Under the pieces are notes generated by a model that was not told the origin of the DNA, made no database searches, and saw nothing but the letters and a program-made list of their open reading frames with translations. Positions 45,701-58,494 of a stretch of 64,000 bases of DNA are shown piece after piece; within the stretch, counting starts at the first letter, position 1; every line of letters starts with the position of its first letter. Source of the stretch: Antedon bifida (Eukaryota; Echinodermata; Crinoidea; Comatulida; Antedonidae); assembly GCA_963402885.1 (NCBI GenBank), contig OY727100.1:19191665-19255664 (forward strand), in the 5' to 3' direction. The translations under genes were made by a program, and so were the position numbers.

Positions 45701-48186
45701 GGTATTAAGATAACAAAAAAAGATAATAAGGTTGGAGTGGAAGAAGCTCACAGTTTGCGATGATTAAAAGTTTATATCAAATATATAAAAAGGGCTTTTG
45801 ATATTTGATATGTATACTGTATCTAAAACAAAATATTGACCATTTTTTCGGTTGATATAACTAATATACAACTATACTGATTTTACTTTAACTACAGTAC
45901 TGTTTCCAGAGTATCAAGTAAACCATGACTTGTCTAGTCCATTTGTTTCCGGTGGCGATCTTGTTGTTAGGTGTGAAGTCCGCCTACGAATCGATCACTG
46001 ATTGAGTGAAATATGCTAAATTTTATTTAGGCCTATAACAACGATTTTAGTAGTTGTAGTGTTAAAGGTGCTACAATGTGGTGTTTGAATATTAGATGTG
46101 TAAATGTTTTTTTTTTGTTTTATCAAAATGCTTTCGGTGCCATTGCTTCTATAAACTGTAGTGTGTATGCTGTTTGTCGAACATGGCGTCTCAACTTTTG
46201 ATGAGTACATGCGAACATTAATTTAAAGTTTAAACAACTTATAACATTTATGTTTTAATTTATTTTTCCTCTGTATGTAAATGTATACTTTTATAGCGGA
46301 CTCTACGTTGTATGATACATTGATTATGGTGTATGCATAAGATCTACATAGGTTATTTATTTTGTGAACATACAGTAAAATAATAAAATAAATTGAACTG
46401 AATATACACGTTAAATTAGTTCGATTAAAATCAATTTCTGCAGTTATACAAGAAACTTGAACAATGGAATAAACCAATGGATAAAAGCATAGGATAACAT
46501 GGATGTTATTTGAAGCTCCCACGTAGAGTTGTCATTCAACATACATAACTGTTATTCATTATCAGCCGATTGAAACTATGCTCACTGTCTGTGCTTTCCA
46601 AGAAACAATTTAAGAACATTCCACAGCTAGCTAATTCGTAGTAAAAGTCAAGTACTAGGCCTAGATGCTTCCAGGAGCTGAATTAACACAATTCCCTGTC
46701 ACGCTGAACATCGACTGCCTAACACCTTTGTCAATTTACTAACATTGTTGGCCAATCCTACCTACTGTACTCGTAATAGGCCCGTGACGCAACACATTTG
46801 GGTTGTCCCCTCCTCGGTCCTAATTGAGTTATGCGCGCACTTTCGTGAACCTTTCCATGGTATGCAGCATGGTCTATGTTGAATCATTCACTCAGTTCTA
46901 CATTGCAAGAGGCTGTGTGAGAAAGCTTGAAACTTAGTTATTGGTGAAATCATACTGTACAATAACACACTTGTATACTGTATGAGGCCAAGACTGAATT
47001 TACTTTACATGTCGTCATAGACCTGAAGATTGGACACCTTCTGTAAAAATTGGCAACTCTTTTATTAGACCATCACCTCGAAATCTTTTAACTCTGTCTT
47101 CAATTTGTCTGCTCCTGTGGACAAAGTGTGCAAATCTGCAATGAAGATTGGGCATGTATTGAACACAAAATCGTGGAAACATTGTTTCATCCAGACTAGG
47201 CTCGTGCAATCACCTCCTTTGTGGGCCTGCAACTACGGCTATCACTAAGGCCAAGCGTGCCCACCTGATTCTTCGCATTCCAACATGACAGCATTGCAGC
47301 AGTAATGGAGCAGCTAAATTGGTTGCCAGTTAAGAAAAGAGTGATGAACATTACTTCTCATCACTCCATAACATGGCTCCAATATTAGGCCTATATATAT
47401 ATATATCATTTCTCCGAAAAAAAAGCAAAAATGTATTTTGAGGTCATCATCGGAGGTTTTACTCAGGCCTATATCATCATCATCGGAGGTTTGACTTTAC
47501 TCGGAGGCCTAGTATTCACGACCTTCAAGTTTTATGGACAACGTGCCTTTTCCTGGTTTGCTGATGTCAACTTCCTTCTCAACTCAATCAGACAGGAACA
47601 ACTCCCCAACACCTTTTTAATTTTTACTTTCATCATTACACATTCACCTTTTTGATTTTCATCTTTTTCTAATCTGGCACCCAACATAGAGTATTATATT
47701 GAACTTTATTAATAAACTAATAATTAATACCAAATTATTTATGAACAATTAGCATACCTGTGTCCAGACTGGAAGTGCCGCTCGGTTCAGATTACGTCCC
47801 GATGCATCTACAACATTCATCGATTCCCAATTTGGACGATGCGTTCGAAGAAGTCCGATCGCCGCACTTTCTACTGCTTCCGCCAGCGGCAAAGCCCGAT
47901 CTGCCCCGATTTCAACCTGAGCCCCAGCAAACGGAATATCGCGCACACGGCCACCATAATATGAAGCTCCTTCCAAGATTAAAAAATCATGTACACCCTG
48001 ATCTACAAGAGTTTGAGCTGCTTTGAGCCCAGCCGGTCCAGCGCCTAGGATTAATATCCGTGTTTTTGAAGACGGTGGGCCCGCCGCGCCCGGGCCAGCC
48101 GGGCCACCCCCCATCTGCCCATTTACCAGTCGTTGGTCTACGACAAAAACCACTGAACTCACAAGAAATAGGAGAAAGTACGACAT
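42763..48186 (-). CDS. Secreted or anchored FAD amine / L-amino-acid oxidase, 5 exons, ~529 aa
   Basis: Exons: 47758-48186, 44576-44749, 44164-44312, 43642-43964, 42763-43277; frame kept at every junction. The exon 4 start was set at the catcag acceptor because the upstream in-frame region breaks phase. Signal peptide MSYFLLFLVSSVVFVV, a G/P/A-rich linker (24-38), dinucleotide fold ILILGAGPAGLKAA (44-57), AYRTIGWLPT, the substrate-domain core ADYAISTFSVGVLQNN, and the FAD-closing motif FAGEHTSLRFSSHVQGALES (from 449). Resembles mollusc and echinoderm L-amino-acid oxidases and polyamine oxidases, which deaminate substrate and release H2O2 and ammonia, often as defence; the substrate cannot be told. 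After the oxidase come four cysteines in an EGF-like half module (CLNGGAC...CAC, 479-496) and a hydrophobic end (513-529), suggesting a GPI or membrane anchor. Confidence 0.87.
45140..45310. other. GC-richer unexplained block in oxidase intron 1
   Basis: Sequence from about 45140 to 45310 is less AT-rich than the rest of the intron, with no splice-bounded frame I can defend. Could be a transposon piece; nothing matches it elsewhere in the window. Confidence 0.25.
45483..45529. mobile_element. 33-bp palindromic insertion with perfect 7-bp target duplication
   Basis: The core 45490-45522 is a perfect palindrome with arms catggaggaaatata / tatatttcctccatg around ctg. It is flanked on both sides by ctagtat (45483-45489 and 45523-45529). 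Same end sequence and flank length as the 6805-6834 element. In oxidase intron 1. Confidence 0.75.
47222..47655 (+). mobile_element. L2/CR1-like LINE relic in oxidase intron 1
   Basis: Frames give pieces of reverse transcriptase: AKRAHLILRIPT, then AVMEQLNWLPVKKRVM (the family's LHWLPVKxR motif), then FYGQRAFSWFA (the GxRAFSxxAP motif). These lie in different frames with gaps between, so it is a decayed, partial copy on the strand opposite the host gene. Confidence 0.65.
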
Positions 48187-49701
48187 TGTTATATACTAAA
48201 GTAAAACTATGCATTCAGTCCTCGGTTGTTCATCTCAAATATGACTTTTGAAAATGGAAGTGAGTCATCAGCCCCTTAATTGATAGACCTTCTAAAGAAA
48301 TCAAGCAATGACCGTTTTTTTAGTTGGTTCGCTCTTTCTGCGTAGTCAATTACCGCAATTAAACAATTTAAGCATAATGTTACAGTCATGTAAATAATTA
48401 AGATATTATAAATAGAGTTATAAACTTGTTTTAACGTTCTTGGAAAGCATTTTGACATTTAAAGCAATGATTCGACTCGGATATCGTTATATCCATCTTG
48501 TCCCTGATCGTTCCGACATGAAATTCACTTTCCCTTTCTGACACATTGACAAATATATATTTTTTTTTTTATTTGGAGATACAAATAATGTAATGAAATA
48601 CACTGGTACATGGTGGTGTCGTCAATTACTATGTGCCTATCCACGCCTTAGGGATAGGCTACGTGTAGTAGTTTTACTTTTAAAGTTTAGTAATTGCATC
48701 AAAGAGAATCCAATTATATTGTTTTCGTTTTCAGTAAGCGCCGTTGTATAACGAGGATATAACGATGTAATCGATACATAATTATAGCCAGATATTGTGT
48801 GTAAAATATTCTTATTTATTTCCAAGTGTAAAGAAAAGTAAATCGATTTTAATTTTGATTAGTATGCTATTAAGCAAGGAGAAACAAGTTTGAGATTTCC
48901 CCATTACAACTAATTTGATTATAATGATATTCACCATTCAGATGTTGATTAAACGCTTCCCGTGGAAAGCCGCTGTTGAATTTCAATACAGTGAAAGTTT
49001 TTTTTTTCTTTTTCTTTACTAATACAGTATATAGAAAGAACACAACAGTTTGCTGCGGCTTTCATAATTAAATGGATAGCGCCCGCTACAAAGTTGACAT
49101 AATTAAATGAAAACAAATTGAAAGAAAAAAACATGGCAATAATCATTTATTACAATCAAGACAATCTAACAGCCTTGCCTCAATTAAATGTTTAATAACG
49201 AATATATTTCTCTTGCTTATGTAAGTGAAATTAAATCACAATATACCTCATCAGTGATATGCCATTTAAAGAGGATTGGCAAGACTTGTCAAATCAAAAT
49301 AAAAGAAAACTAAACAAAAATTGAAATGTAAAAGTGTTTTAAAATCGTATGTATTTTATGGCCCTAAAGACGAAATGTTTCATTTTGTGTCAGTTCAGGT
49401 ACACAAGGTGACCAATTTAAGGCAGGTATTAGACCTGTATCTTTTAATTTTATGTAAGGTATTTCTTTTTGTTATAACATTAAGGTGAATCCTGCCTAAT
49501 TGATTTACTTTTGTTCTGTATTCATGTACGATTTTGTTTACAATGATAAATGATACGATTGATATGATAGAGCTCGCCTTCCTAAATAAAAAGAAGCGAA
49601 ATACACTGATTTCTTATAAATAATGCAAAGACCACATTATACTCGAATACTTTTCTTCTTATTGGCCAATAGCCTTTGCTTACCAGACGTGAGAAACTCG
49701 A

Positions 49702-49929
49702 CTATAAAGCCTGACGTCATTAAATGGAACTGCACACTTCGAAAAGTTTAAACTACGACTAATGTTTAAGAATACGTCGGCGAGTGCCGACGATGGCCTC
49801 GCGCCCAAGAGTTCGCGCTCATATATCCGTCGTGTCCCCTACGACCGTGTTCTTTCTTTTATACTTATTAAAGAGGTTGTGAATCGAAGCATCCTGATAG
49901 TAATTAGGCTTACCAATTATTTAAATTAG
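49702..49929 (+). other. CpG-rich patch with TATA, CRE and a 55-codon frame: possible first exon
   Basis: A TATA-like ctataaa (49702-49708) and a perfect CRE tgacgtca (49712-49719) precede an abrupt CpG-rich block (49775-49850). A frame opens at ATG 49762 and runs 55 codons to 49929 (includes SADDGLAPKSSRSYIRRVPY); a second ATG with strong Kozak context is at 49793. A donor could be gata|gtaatt near 49900. No downstream exon was found, so this may equally be a non-coding transcript start or a transposon fragment. Confidence 0.3.
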
Positions 49930-50984
49930 GCCTACTTGCTAAGTACGTATACTACTAATAATAATTAGAGGCTACAAAAACATTGTTGATTGGCCTAGCA
50001 CTTTTTAGTTACGACGTTTATTTATAACTATAATGCGTATTCCTTTACACAATAATAATAATAACTATTAATAGTTTTTAAATCAACAGAGCACTATAAC
50101 AATATTATGTAGATAAACCTTAATACAAATATTAATTTAGGATCAATAATGTAAATGTAAATATAGATTTGTACAGGTACGCCTACTACATATGTTTTAA
50201 TATTGTTATTAAAGTAAAGCAAACATACCAGTGTCACGTACGGGGAATCTTATGAAGGATGAGTGAGTATGTGATAGAGACTTGCGTGTATAGGTAAAAG
50301 ATGTTAAAATGCGCATGCAGCGCGATAACGGCTATTTTAATAGCATGACATAAAAACGCGTTCCAGAATCAACGGAATTGGGTCCGACGCGTCGCAACGT
50401 CGACTTGATAAAAAATGTTCAAACTGAACTATGTGAATAGTAGGCCTACATTAATATGACGTCATAAATCTAGAGCCTTATCATGGTAAAATCGAAAGTT
50501 TCATATATATGTTTCATATCGGAACCAAATGTTCAGCTAGGCCTAATTAAAAAAAAAACAAAGCAGCTAATGCAATTATACATTGTTTGAATATAAACCA
50601 TATTCAACAAATTTGTAATTATATTGGCTTTATTATTATTATTATATTATTTTTTTAATTAAAAAAGACATCTGCAGTAGTGATTACGGCAGCTGGTAAA
50701 CGATGGCTCTACTAATAAAAAAGATTATCATAAAATTATTATAAATATGGTTATATATCGTATGCCTATAATATATAATCAATACCATAATTTTTGTATG
50801 AATTATCGACGGTAAACAATGCTATATAGTCAATTTTCGTTACTGTATTTATTTCCCAAGTATCATAGGAATATTTGGTAATACAATATAACATGTATCT
50901 AGTAGAAACCTAACCATTAACCTAACCTTACATGATACAGGCACCACATGATGTAAATGAGATGATGTATTGACATAAATGGTG

Positions 50985-51125
50985 ATCAGGCCTTAGCAGT
51001 TGCAGCTCCTAAACTGTGGAACAATCTTCCTGATCCTATTAAAAATGCATACTCTATCATAGTTTTCAAAACATTCAGCGCTTTGGGACAATCTTTTGAT
51101 TGTGTAAAGCGCTAAATAAAACGAA
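50985..51125 (+). mobile_element. L2/CR1-like LINE 3' end
   Basis: Encodes the C-terminal end of a LINE reverse transcriptase: GDQALAVAAPKLWNNLPDPI, then KNAYSIIVFKTF. It is followed by the tail gtaaagcgctaaataaa and an acaattaca-like run. 5'-truncated copy. Confidence 0.8.
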
Positions 51126-51832
51126 CAACATTACATTACATTAGGCCCTATTACCAAATATCTTATGATACTTTGGAAATAGATAGTATTAGGAGATACA
51201 GCACTGGTAAATCGCTTTAGCTTATTGTGTTAAATTCTATACTATACACAATACCACACTGTACGAGTCATTCTAGGCCGGGTTGTGTAACATTACAAAA
51301 TAATTAAATGTCAACTCTTTCCAATAATATTTACAGTGCTCTAATTAATAGTCCTACTTGTCTTTTACTTTTGGACACTTAACCTGTCCGCGCATTTGAC
51401 AAAACTGTGAATCTTCTTGACAAATAACAATAAAATAACTATATAATATTACTTTAACCTGACATTGTACTTTTATTTCACATGAAATGACTATCGGTAT
51501 TACTGGTACTTGTACAGTATAAATAAAACTTTGTAATTCAATTGTGTTAATGTGAATATAAATGTAATTTATGGAATATAGTTATAAAATTGAGTAAATA
51601 CTCGGTGATTACATATGCAAATGCTGCATTAGTACATTTCTTTCAGGTCAAATTCATAATTGTCAAATTTCAGAAGTAACTTCGAATGCCTAGAGAATTG
51701 GAAATATATTTTACGTGAGTTTGTTTAAACGCCTACACTGTGTGCACTCATTCAGACACATCGACATTTAAGACCATCGTATCAATATGATCCAAGATAT
51801 ACTTATTAATACACAGAATACTTTTAATGTTG

Positions 51833-52130
51833 ACCAATCACAGGAGACAATTCGGATGGTCCATGAACCGTGATTGGTCAAATTGCTAATGATTGATTCC
51901 CACTAGATACACACATAAGGACGTAACTCAACACAAAGTGATTTGACCAATCACAAGCAATGGATTATTCGAACTGTCGCTTGTAATTGGTCAACTCATT
52001 TGCGCTGCGTGTGTCTACGACCTTGCGTGGCGTTTCTAATAGGAACCACGTATTACGGCGCTTCTTACGTCTTTGCGTAGCGTCGTCCAATCTTTTGATG
52101 AACTTCCCTGCGGTAACTAACCAATCCGTG
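51833..52130. mobile_element. CCAAT-rich inverted-repeat block, diverged MITE-D relative inside
   Basis: Five copies of ccaat or its complement within 300 bp, four of them in tgaccaatcac / tgattggtca pairs pointing at each other. The inner part 51896-52048 begins gattcccactagatacac and ends gcgtttctaataggaacc, which are imperfect inverted ends like MITE-D at 60.6 kb. Regulatory meaning of the CCAAT boxes is unproven. Confidence 0.5.
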
Positions 52131-52602
52131 GTCTAAGAAAAAACAACGTACATAACTATCACCCATAATTCACAAGAAAGTTAGTAAAACGATGACTTAC
52201 GGCTAGATATATAGTCTAACGAAACCTGCTTGACGAATCTTAATTAGTGAATTATTTCAAGTTTTTCGAGAGCAATGTTTTTTCCGTACTGAATTTAAAA
52301 TTCGAATAATCGGAACATATCAGCAAATTCTGTACTAATTCTTGTTTTCAAGCCTAACTTTTAAGTATCTCCACACAAATGTAATATTTAGAAAATCAGC
52401 TTAAGCACAGGCATGTGTCTTAGTGCGCATGCGAAATTTGACCAAACTAAAGAACGAATTTAGGCCTACCGAATTGTAAAACATTGTTCAACAATAATAT
52501 ACTAAGGCGGGGACACTCACATGACTGACTTTTATAAACTGATTGTTGAGAGTTGTATGATTGATATTCTTCGATGGACATTTTCATTACTTTATTCGTC
52601 AC

Positions 52603-52866
52603 CATCAAATAAACTTTCTAGCATGATCGATCAGTTAACTTGCTCGCTGAATGTCGATAGGAAGATCATTGAATAGAAATATACCGAGGCGAATATCAGA
52701 TGACCACCCCAAGTAACAGTTTGTAGGACGAACTGACTTTGATAGACCATCAATCGAACCTTCTGACACGATGGTTCAATTAACTTGCTTAGCGAATCTC
52801 AATATGTAGATGAGTCAAAATGACCACATCATATAACAGTTTACAGGACGAATTGACTTCGACAGA
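52603..52866 (+). repeat. Diverged tandem repeat, two units of ~120-145 bp
   Basis: Units 52603-52745 and 52746-52866 share accatcaa, a ttctagc/ttctgac step, ttaacttgct, gcgaat, atgaccac, taacagttt and aggacgaaytgactt. A partial third unit may lie just before 52603 (catgactgactttt). No coding potential seen. Confidence 0.6.
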
Positions 52867-54441
52867 AGTAAGATTGTAATTCTTCGAATGTACGTGGAGC
52901 ATCTTTCATTATCACTTTTAACCCGAGGCAATCATTCTACAATATGTTAGCCTACATTAATGCTTAAGCCTATCAAACACATTTACATACAAATAACGAA
53001 TGTCAGGTTTGAATAAATGCATATGGACACACATACGGGGTTTTAATTCAATGATACTTGATCAATCTTTTACGAAATAAAAATGAAATAATAATAATAC
53101 GTTGATGCTATTTAGATTAGCTTGTACTATATCATACGAAGTTCCAATAAATAAAGATGTATTTTTCCGGAATTTCGGACATATTTGTAAATGAAAGAAA
53201 AAAACTTATTTGTCTTTTCTATGTGACCTATTTATTCTTTCTTTCGAATTGACTAGATTGTATTTTTCAGTAAACATTGTACTGCTTTTAAAAATGGTAG
53301 AGTTACAAGATTTAAACGAAACCTAGAATTTGTTAGTCCTATCAATATTTAATACGGTCAATTCAGGTTGTATTGAGTAAAGATATCCCAGAGACAACAT
53401 ATCTTTTAGTAAATATCGTATAACAACTATAAACTACATCTTGTGCCAAAAACTTCTACTTTATATTGTCTATAGACAGAGAGATAGCAGAGATATGACA
53501 TTAAAATAGACACTATTGAAATAGAGCGATTCGAATGTATTTGTATTAAGTCTCGTTCGTATCAACATGATTTTATATACTCAGTAGTACTTAGTAGAAA
53601 TCAGCACGTGTAACCCAAACGGGTGGTATCATTCTACTTATTTGCATACTAACTAGCTTAATTTGGCAAACAGTTGTTTTTTTTTGATTTCACGATTCGA
53701 ACGGAAGCTTAAACGTAACGTGTGTATCGCGCACGCAACATTCGTTAGTTGCTTAAAAATTAATGATGTAGGAACATCTTTTAATTGCTTAAATGATGAA
53801 GAGTTTTTTATAAGCAGGCGGTGAGTTCGAATAAAACCTGTGCATTTCTTAGATATACATAATATGTACAGTTATTGCACTCGCTTCGATAAAATCAATT
53901 AACACTTGGACAACTGCTATCAGTTTTAAAAACATTTAAAGACATCATATTTATTTCAACCAATGTTATTGGTGTAAAGCACAGTCGCTGTTTATGATTA
54001 ATGCCTTAGAATGTGCAGTATAAGTTTTACAATTTTATTTTAGTAAAAAAAAAACCGGAAAACGTTGACGCCACATATAGGCATACGCAGAATCTTGCGC
54101 TCTGATACTTCACATTAAAAATCTGTGTGTCACTCGTCGACGTGCAGTCGAAATGTCTAGACGGCAGAGTAAATGCAATACGCACGTAAATAGTATACGA
54201 CTCTCTGATATTTTAGATATTATGACGTCAAATTATACAAATCAGGTAACTATACTACTTTATAGGATAAAGAAATACAGACGTTTATTGACATTCTAAT
54301 TGATATTAATTGCTTATATGTTAATTGAATTGTTCTGGTGTATAGAATATTGCTCATTTTAACAATAACCGATTGAATGCGATTCTTTGTACTACAGAAT
54401 ATCTTCATATCATTAAGACCCGTTTATACTGCGCACGATAA

Positions 54442-54545
54442 GAGTGGAGTTGTGGCTTGGTGGTTTGATGCTTGGTTACCAATCCGGGTTTAAGTCTTGG
54501 CATATGTCAGGATTTTTTCTCATGACAATTTGCAACTCCACTCCC
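54442..54545 (+). mobile_element. tRNA-derived SINE, copy 1
   Basis: Head gagtggagttgtggcttggtgg carries an A box (tggcttggtgg). A weaker B box follows in ccgggtttaagtc. It matches the complement of 58800-58891 over most of the head. Confidence 0.55.
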
Positions 54546-54799
54546 AAAGACTAATTATAAGTCTTTGTTTTTGTAGAGCATCTTCTGTATATGTTTGTCT
54601 TGTGAACAGATTGCCACCTTTGAGAAGGATAGTGAATTAATTCACTTGTGGTTATCCTTGGCAATTTGCCTAAAATGAGAATGAAAAAATAAAAAAGATA
54701 AACAGAGACTATAAATAGATAATACAGCATACAAACAACGGACAATTAAAGAAATTTGAAAAGGTTTCATTCTAAAACTAAAAGGTTTTGATTTATAAT

Positions 54800-54936
54800 G
54801 TCTTCGATGAAAATAATATTTTTCTGATCAAATGGCGTCATGATCAACGAATAAAATCGTTGTATTTTCACGAAATTATTGCTCTTACTGATCATGACGT
54901 CATTTGATTCGACCTGTGGAAAAAATATCAAAGACA
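54800..54936. mobile_element. Hairpin MITE with ~45-bp inverted ends
   Basis: Inner arms atcaaatggcgtcatgatca (54828-54847) and its complement with one mismatch (54890-54909). Outer arms gtcttcgatg...atttttc and gaaaaaatatcaaagac extend the pairing with gaps. The intervening 40 bp also pairs partly (acgaataaaatcgt). Confidence 0.65.
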
Positions 54937-54996
54937 GTATAAATGTTATCCTATAGTTATAAGAAGAATAATTTTCTAATTAATTAATTAATTTTA

Positions 54997-55137
54997 TAAA
55001 GTTCTGTCTCATTATCAAACTACTGTGATGCGCCCAAATATTATGGTAGTGATATGCCCAAATATGGTAGTGATATTACATCATCATGTCCATATATGGG
55101 CACATGTTTTTGCCATATAAAGTGTAGATAGAGCTTT
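54997..55137. mobile_element. MITE-A copy (~140 bp)
   Basis: Ends taaagttctgtctc and agtgtagatagagcttt. Inner part has a doubled atatggtagtgatat block and gtccatatatgggcacat. Mutated ends, but family membership is clear. Confidence 0.75.
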
Positions 55138-56280
55138 CATCTATTTATAGTCGTAAATTCTGTAATACATTGTCACATTAAGTACAGTATCACAGGCGCC
55201 TGTATGTTTTAAGCTTAAAATATATGTTTATGCTTAAGCATATGATGCACGTGACACTGCGTATGTGTCTTCAAATTATAGACACAGTACCGAGAATGGG
55301 CTCTACCGAAAGCAACGACAAGAATAGTGTTAAAATCTGCCGGAGCAATAATACTTAATGGAAACTTAGTAAGTAATAATGCTAATAATAGGTTGACAAC
55401 ATTAAGACATTGAACTAAGAATGATCTTTTCAAAATAGTACGTAAAATAATCATATAAGCCTATCTGTGACAACTAAGGATGATAGTCTTTCAAACATTT
55501 ACATTTTCTATACTTGCGCCTTCACAATTTATTATATTTAAATGAGCGCGAAAGATTTTTAAGGTAGGAAAGTTGAAGGATATTTTTTTTTACAGTTTGA
55601 ACGTCATGGGTATTCAATATCAAGTCTTACAATAGATTAAGAGTTTCCAATGTGATCACTCTTCGGTTCGGTAAATTAAGACGAACATAACAAATGTGGT
55701 GTGGAATTTCAACTGTTTATTATAAAAAGAATTGCAGAAAAAGTGTAAGAAAGAAAAGTCTTCTGGGTAAAATGTGTTTCCATCACTATTATGTTACTGT
55801 ATAACACTGTTCTTGTTTATCAGGATTGTATTGAGTTTAAAATTCATCTTGTGTTTACTGTGCCAAAACAATAGCGAGACTGAAACAGATAGATTGCCTT
55901 ACATCATTCACTGGCCGATCCAATGAAATAGTGCCTGCCCTGGACCTAAACATTTTTTAAATAAGTGCTGTAGTGTTTCATCTTTTAGGGTTAGGTGGAC
56001 TCTACCTTCGATCAGCATATGCAATTGGAAAAGAAGCGTAATAGTACCATATCTGGGTCATCCGAGCCCAACCAATTGTAGACCTATGCTTTTGATTGTT
56101 GAAGATGAATCAATATAATATATATAGAGCCCAGAGGGGTCAACCTAGCTGGAAAGTTAACCAATTTCTATGCATGTGGCAATTATCTACGTACATATCA
56201 ATGTATGGAAATGACAGTCTGGCGCGTTTATTTTGGTGGGTGTGGCTATATCGGGTCTTCAATGTTTTGGCAAGTTTAAC

Positions 56281-56384
56281 AAGGCCATATACATGGCTGA
56301 ATCGCGTGCGCAAATTTGAGTTAGTGTCTACCGACCGACCGACCGACATAGTGAGCTATAGAGTCGTGTTGCATGCGACTAAAA
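56281..56384 (+). mobile_element. MITE-B reference copy
   Basis: aaggccatatacatggctg, tcgcgtgcgcaaatttgag, ttagtgt, then ccga repeated five times, acatagtgagctatagag, and a closing hairpin agtcgtgttgcatgcgact with AAAA. The subterminal arms tcgcgtgc/gcatgcga are complementary. Confidence 0.8.
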
Positions 56385-57067
56385 GAGGCATTGTATATAA
56401 CGTAACTAAGACGGATCTGCTTATCTAATCCTATCAACACAATTTACAGAGTTTAAAAGTTATAAAAATTAAAACAATTGTGTAATACTTAGCGTCCACT
56501 AATCTGCCAACTAACTGAACAATTTAAGATATTATATATTAGATACAAATCTGTTAAGAATGATTTTTGTTGTCATTGGATTTCCGTTTAAAAAAAAAAT
56601 GTAATTTTCAACATATTTCGGATGTCAGTGACAATACATATGTGATTACGGAAGCTTCTTATTTAATTCGAATAATGAAAATGTTTGAATTCCATTAAGT
56701 ACGGAAATTATGTTTGTATTCCATTAAAGAAGACTACCGTCCAGGGAATATTAAATTACAAATTTGTTATAGCAATAGTCGCTTTAAAATGATTATGGAG
56801 TAGGAAAGCTAGTTTTGTATGACGTCTGCTATTATGAATTATTTTGAAATTAATCTTCAATAACAAATAATAAGAATTGATATGTGAGGAATGTAGCAAA
56901 GGGAGAGACAGAGAGAATTACGATATAGGCTAACCTTCTACAAAAAAAAAAGGCTTTTAAATTAAAAAAATTATATATAGAAACTTACAGACATACAACT
57001 TAAGAGACATTCATACTTAGGTCTATAAGTGTTTAAAATATTTTCTCAATCGGAGAATAAAACTAAC

Positions 57068-57172
57068 ACGGCCATATACATGGCTGCAGTCGCGTGCTCA
57101 AATTTGAGTTAGTGTTCAGATCACCGACCGACCAACATAGTGAGCTGTAGAGTCGCGTGTGCACGCAACTAT
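57068..57172 (+). mobile_element. MITE-B copy
   Basis: Nearly the same as 56281-56384: cggccatatacatggctgca, gtcgcgtgctcaaatttgag, a shorter ccgaccgacc run, and gagtcgcgtgtgcacgcaact. Lies 0.8 kb from the reference copy in the same orientation. Confidence 0.8.
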
Positions 57173-58209
57173 AAATTCACTACGCACTATGTTTACGTAT
57201 GGGAAGTTAATCCAATCAAATCTAGGCACATGGAAAGTTAAGTGGATTTGTAGATGATAATCTAAACTTCTATCGTTTCTTTAAACATTTGAGCCCAAAG
57301 GACATTTTACAAACAAATTTTAATGACGTCTGCTGTTTTTTCTTCAGAATATAATTGCATGATCTTGGAGACACGGAAATTGAGTTTCGTGAATTGGAAA
57401 AAACATGATTAAATCTTTTCTTTGAATACACACCTTTTCTGGTTGTTTGGTATTTAAAGAAAGAAATCACTTTACTAAAAATGTCAGTTTTACCTCCCGG
57501 TTGAATTGTTTTAGTTCTGTAGTAAATTGTTTCCGTTTTGTAAACATTCTCGTGACGTGCGAATCTGATACATTTTCATTTGTTAAAAAAAGAAATACAG
57601 TTCCGGAATACTAGTCGGTTTTGAATTTCATGAAAAATATAGAATCTCACAAATTACATATCAGGTTTAGGTATTTACCGGGGTAAATTGTTTTCATGGG
57701 CAATCGATTTACCCTTAAGTAAGCCTAAGGTTCGAATGTATAAATGATCATTCGATCCACTCTAATTTTGCTTAAATCATGTATTAAACTTAATTTAAAC
57801 TTATATTTACTGTTAAATTAGGTTGATAGAATCAGGTAACAATTCATAAATATTGTTTTTCTGATGATTGATCCCTTGGGGGAAACGAGGAAACGATTAT
57901 AATTGACTACATTTATCAAAACACCTTTACACTTTACCTGTAGGCCTAATTATCGAATGGAGAGTTTGCATTTTGATAATTACAGGGAAATGAAAATGTC
58001 GATAATTTCAGGAAGATATCATATTTTTCAAGCCTAGGGAATAAATGTCGATTGTACCGTATACATTACAGATCAGGAGTTAATCAAATCAACTTTTGAC
58101 ACATCCAGTAAGTAGGTTTGTAGATCAACAGTGACCCGCGGAGACTATTTTATTGAGTTCCTATTCTTTCAAAAGCCCGAATCTTTCTGCTGCCTAAAGT
58201 GAATAAGTT

Positions 58210-58494
58210 AAAGATGTATTGTCCCCCAAAAACATGAAAAATGAAGATTAATTAAATCAGACTTTTAATAGGTTATTTTGTAGTTTTAATAAAGTTAATC
58301 ACTTCTGTTGAAAAAATGGTTAAATTCAACCAAATATCCATTGGCTGGCAGCCAATTTGACTATTTTTTGCAGGTAAATACATTTTTTCAATCTAATTTT
58401 TGGTCAAAGTGGATAACTAATATGTGACATTAAAATGGCATATTCAACAGAAATTTAATAATTATTTTTTCAGAAAGACAATACATCTTTAAAG
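58210..58494 (+). mobile_element. MITE-C reference copy (~285 bp)
   Basis: Starts TA|aagatgtattgtccccc and ends agaaagacaatacatctt|TA, giving inverted ends of about 18-25 bp on TA. No coding capacity. Confidence 0.85.

Noticed and set aside
55215-55454. Hydrophobic 79-codon minus-strand frame resembling a membrane segment
   Set aside because: Single short frame, no family match and no splice partners; AT-rich DNA often gives hydrophobic frames.
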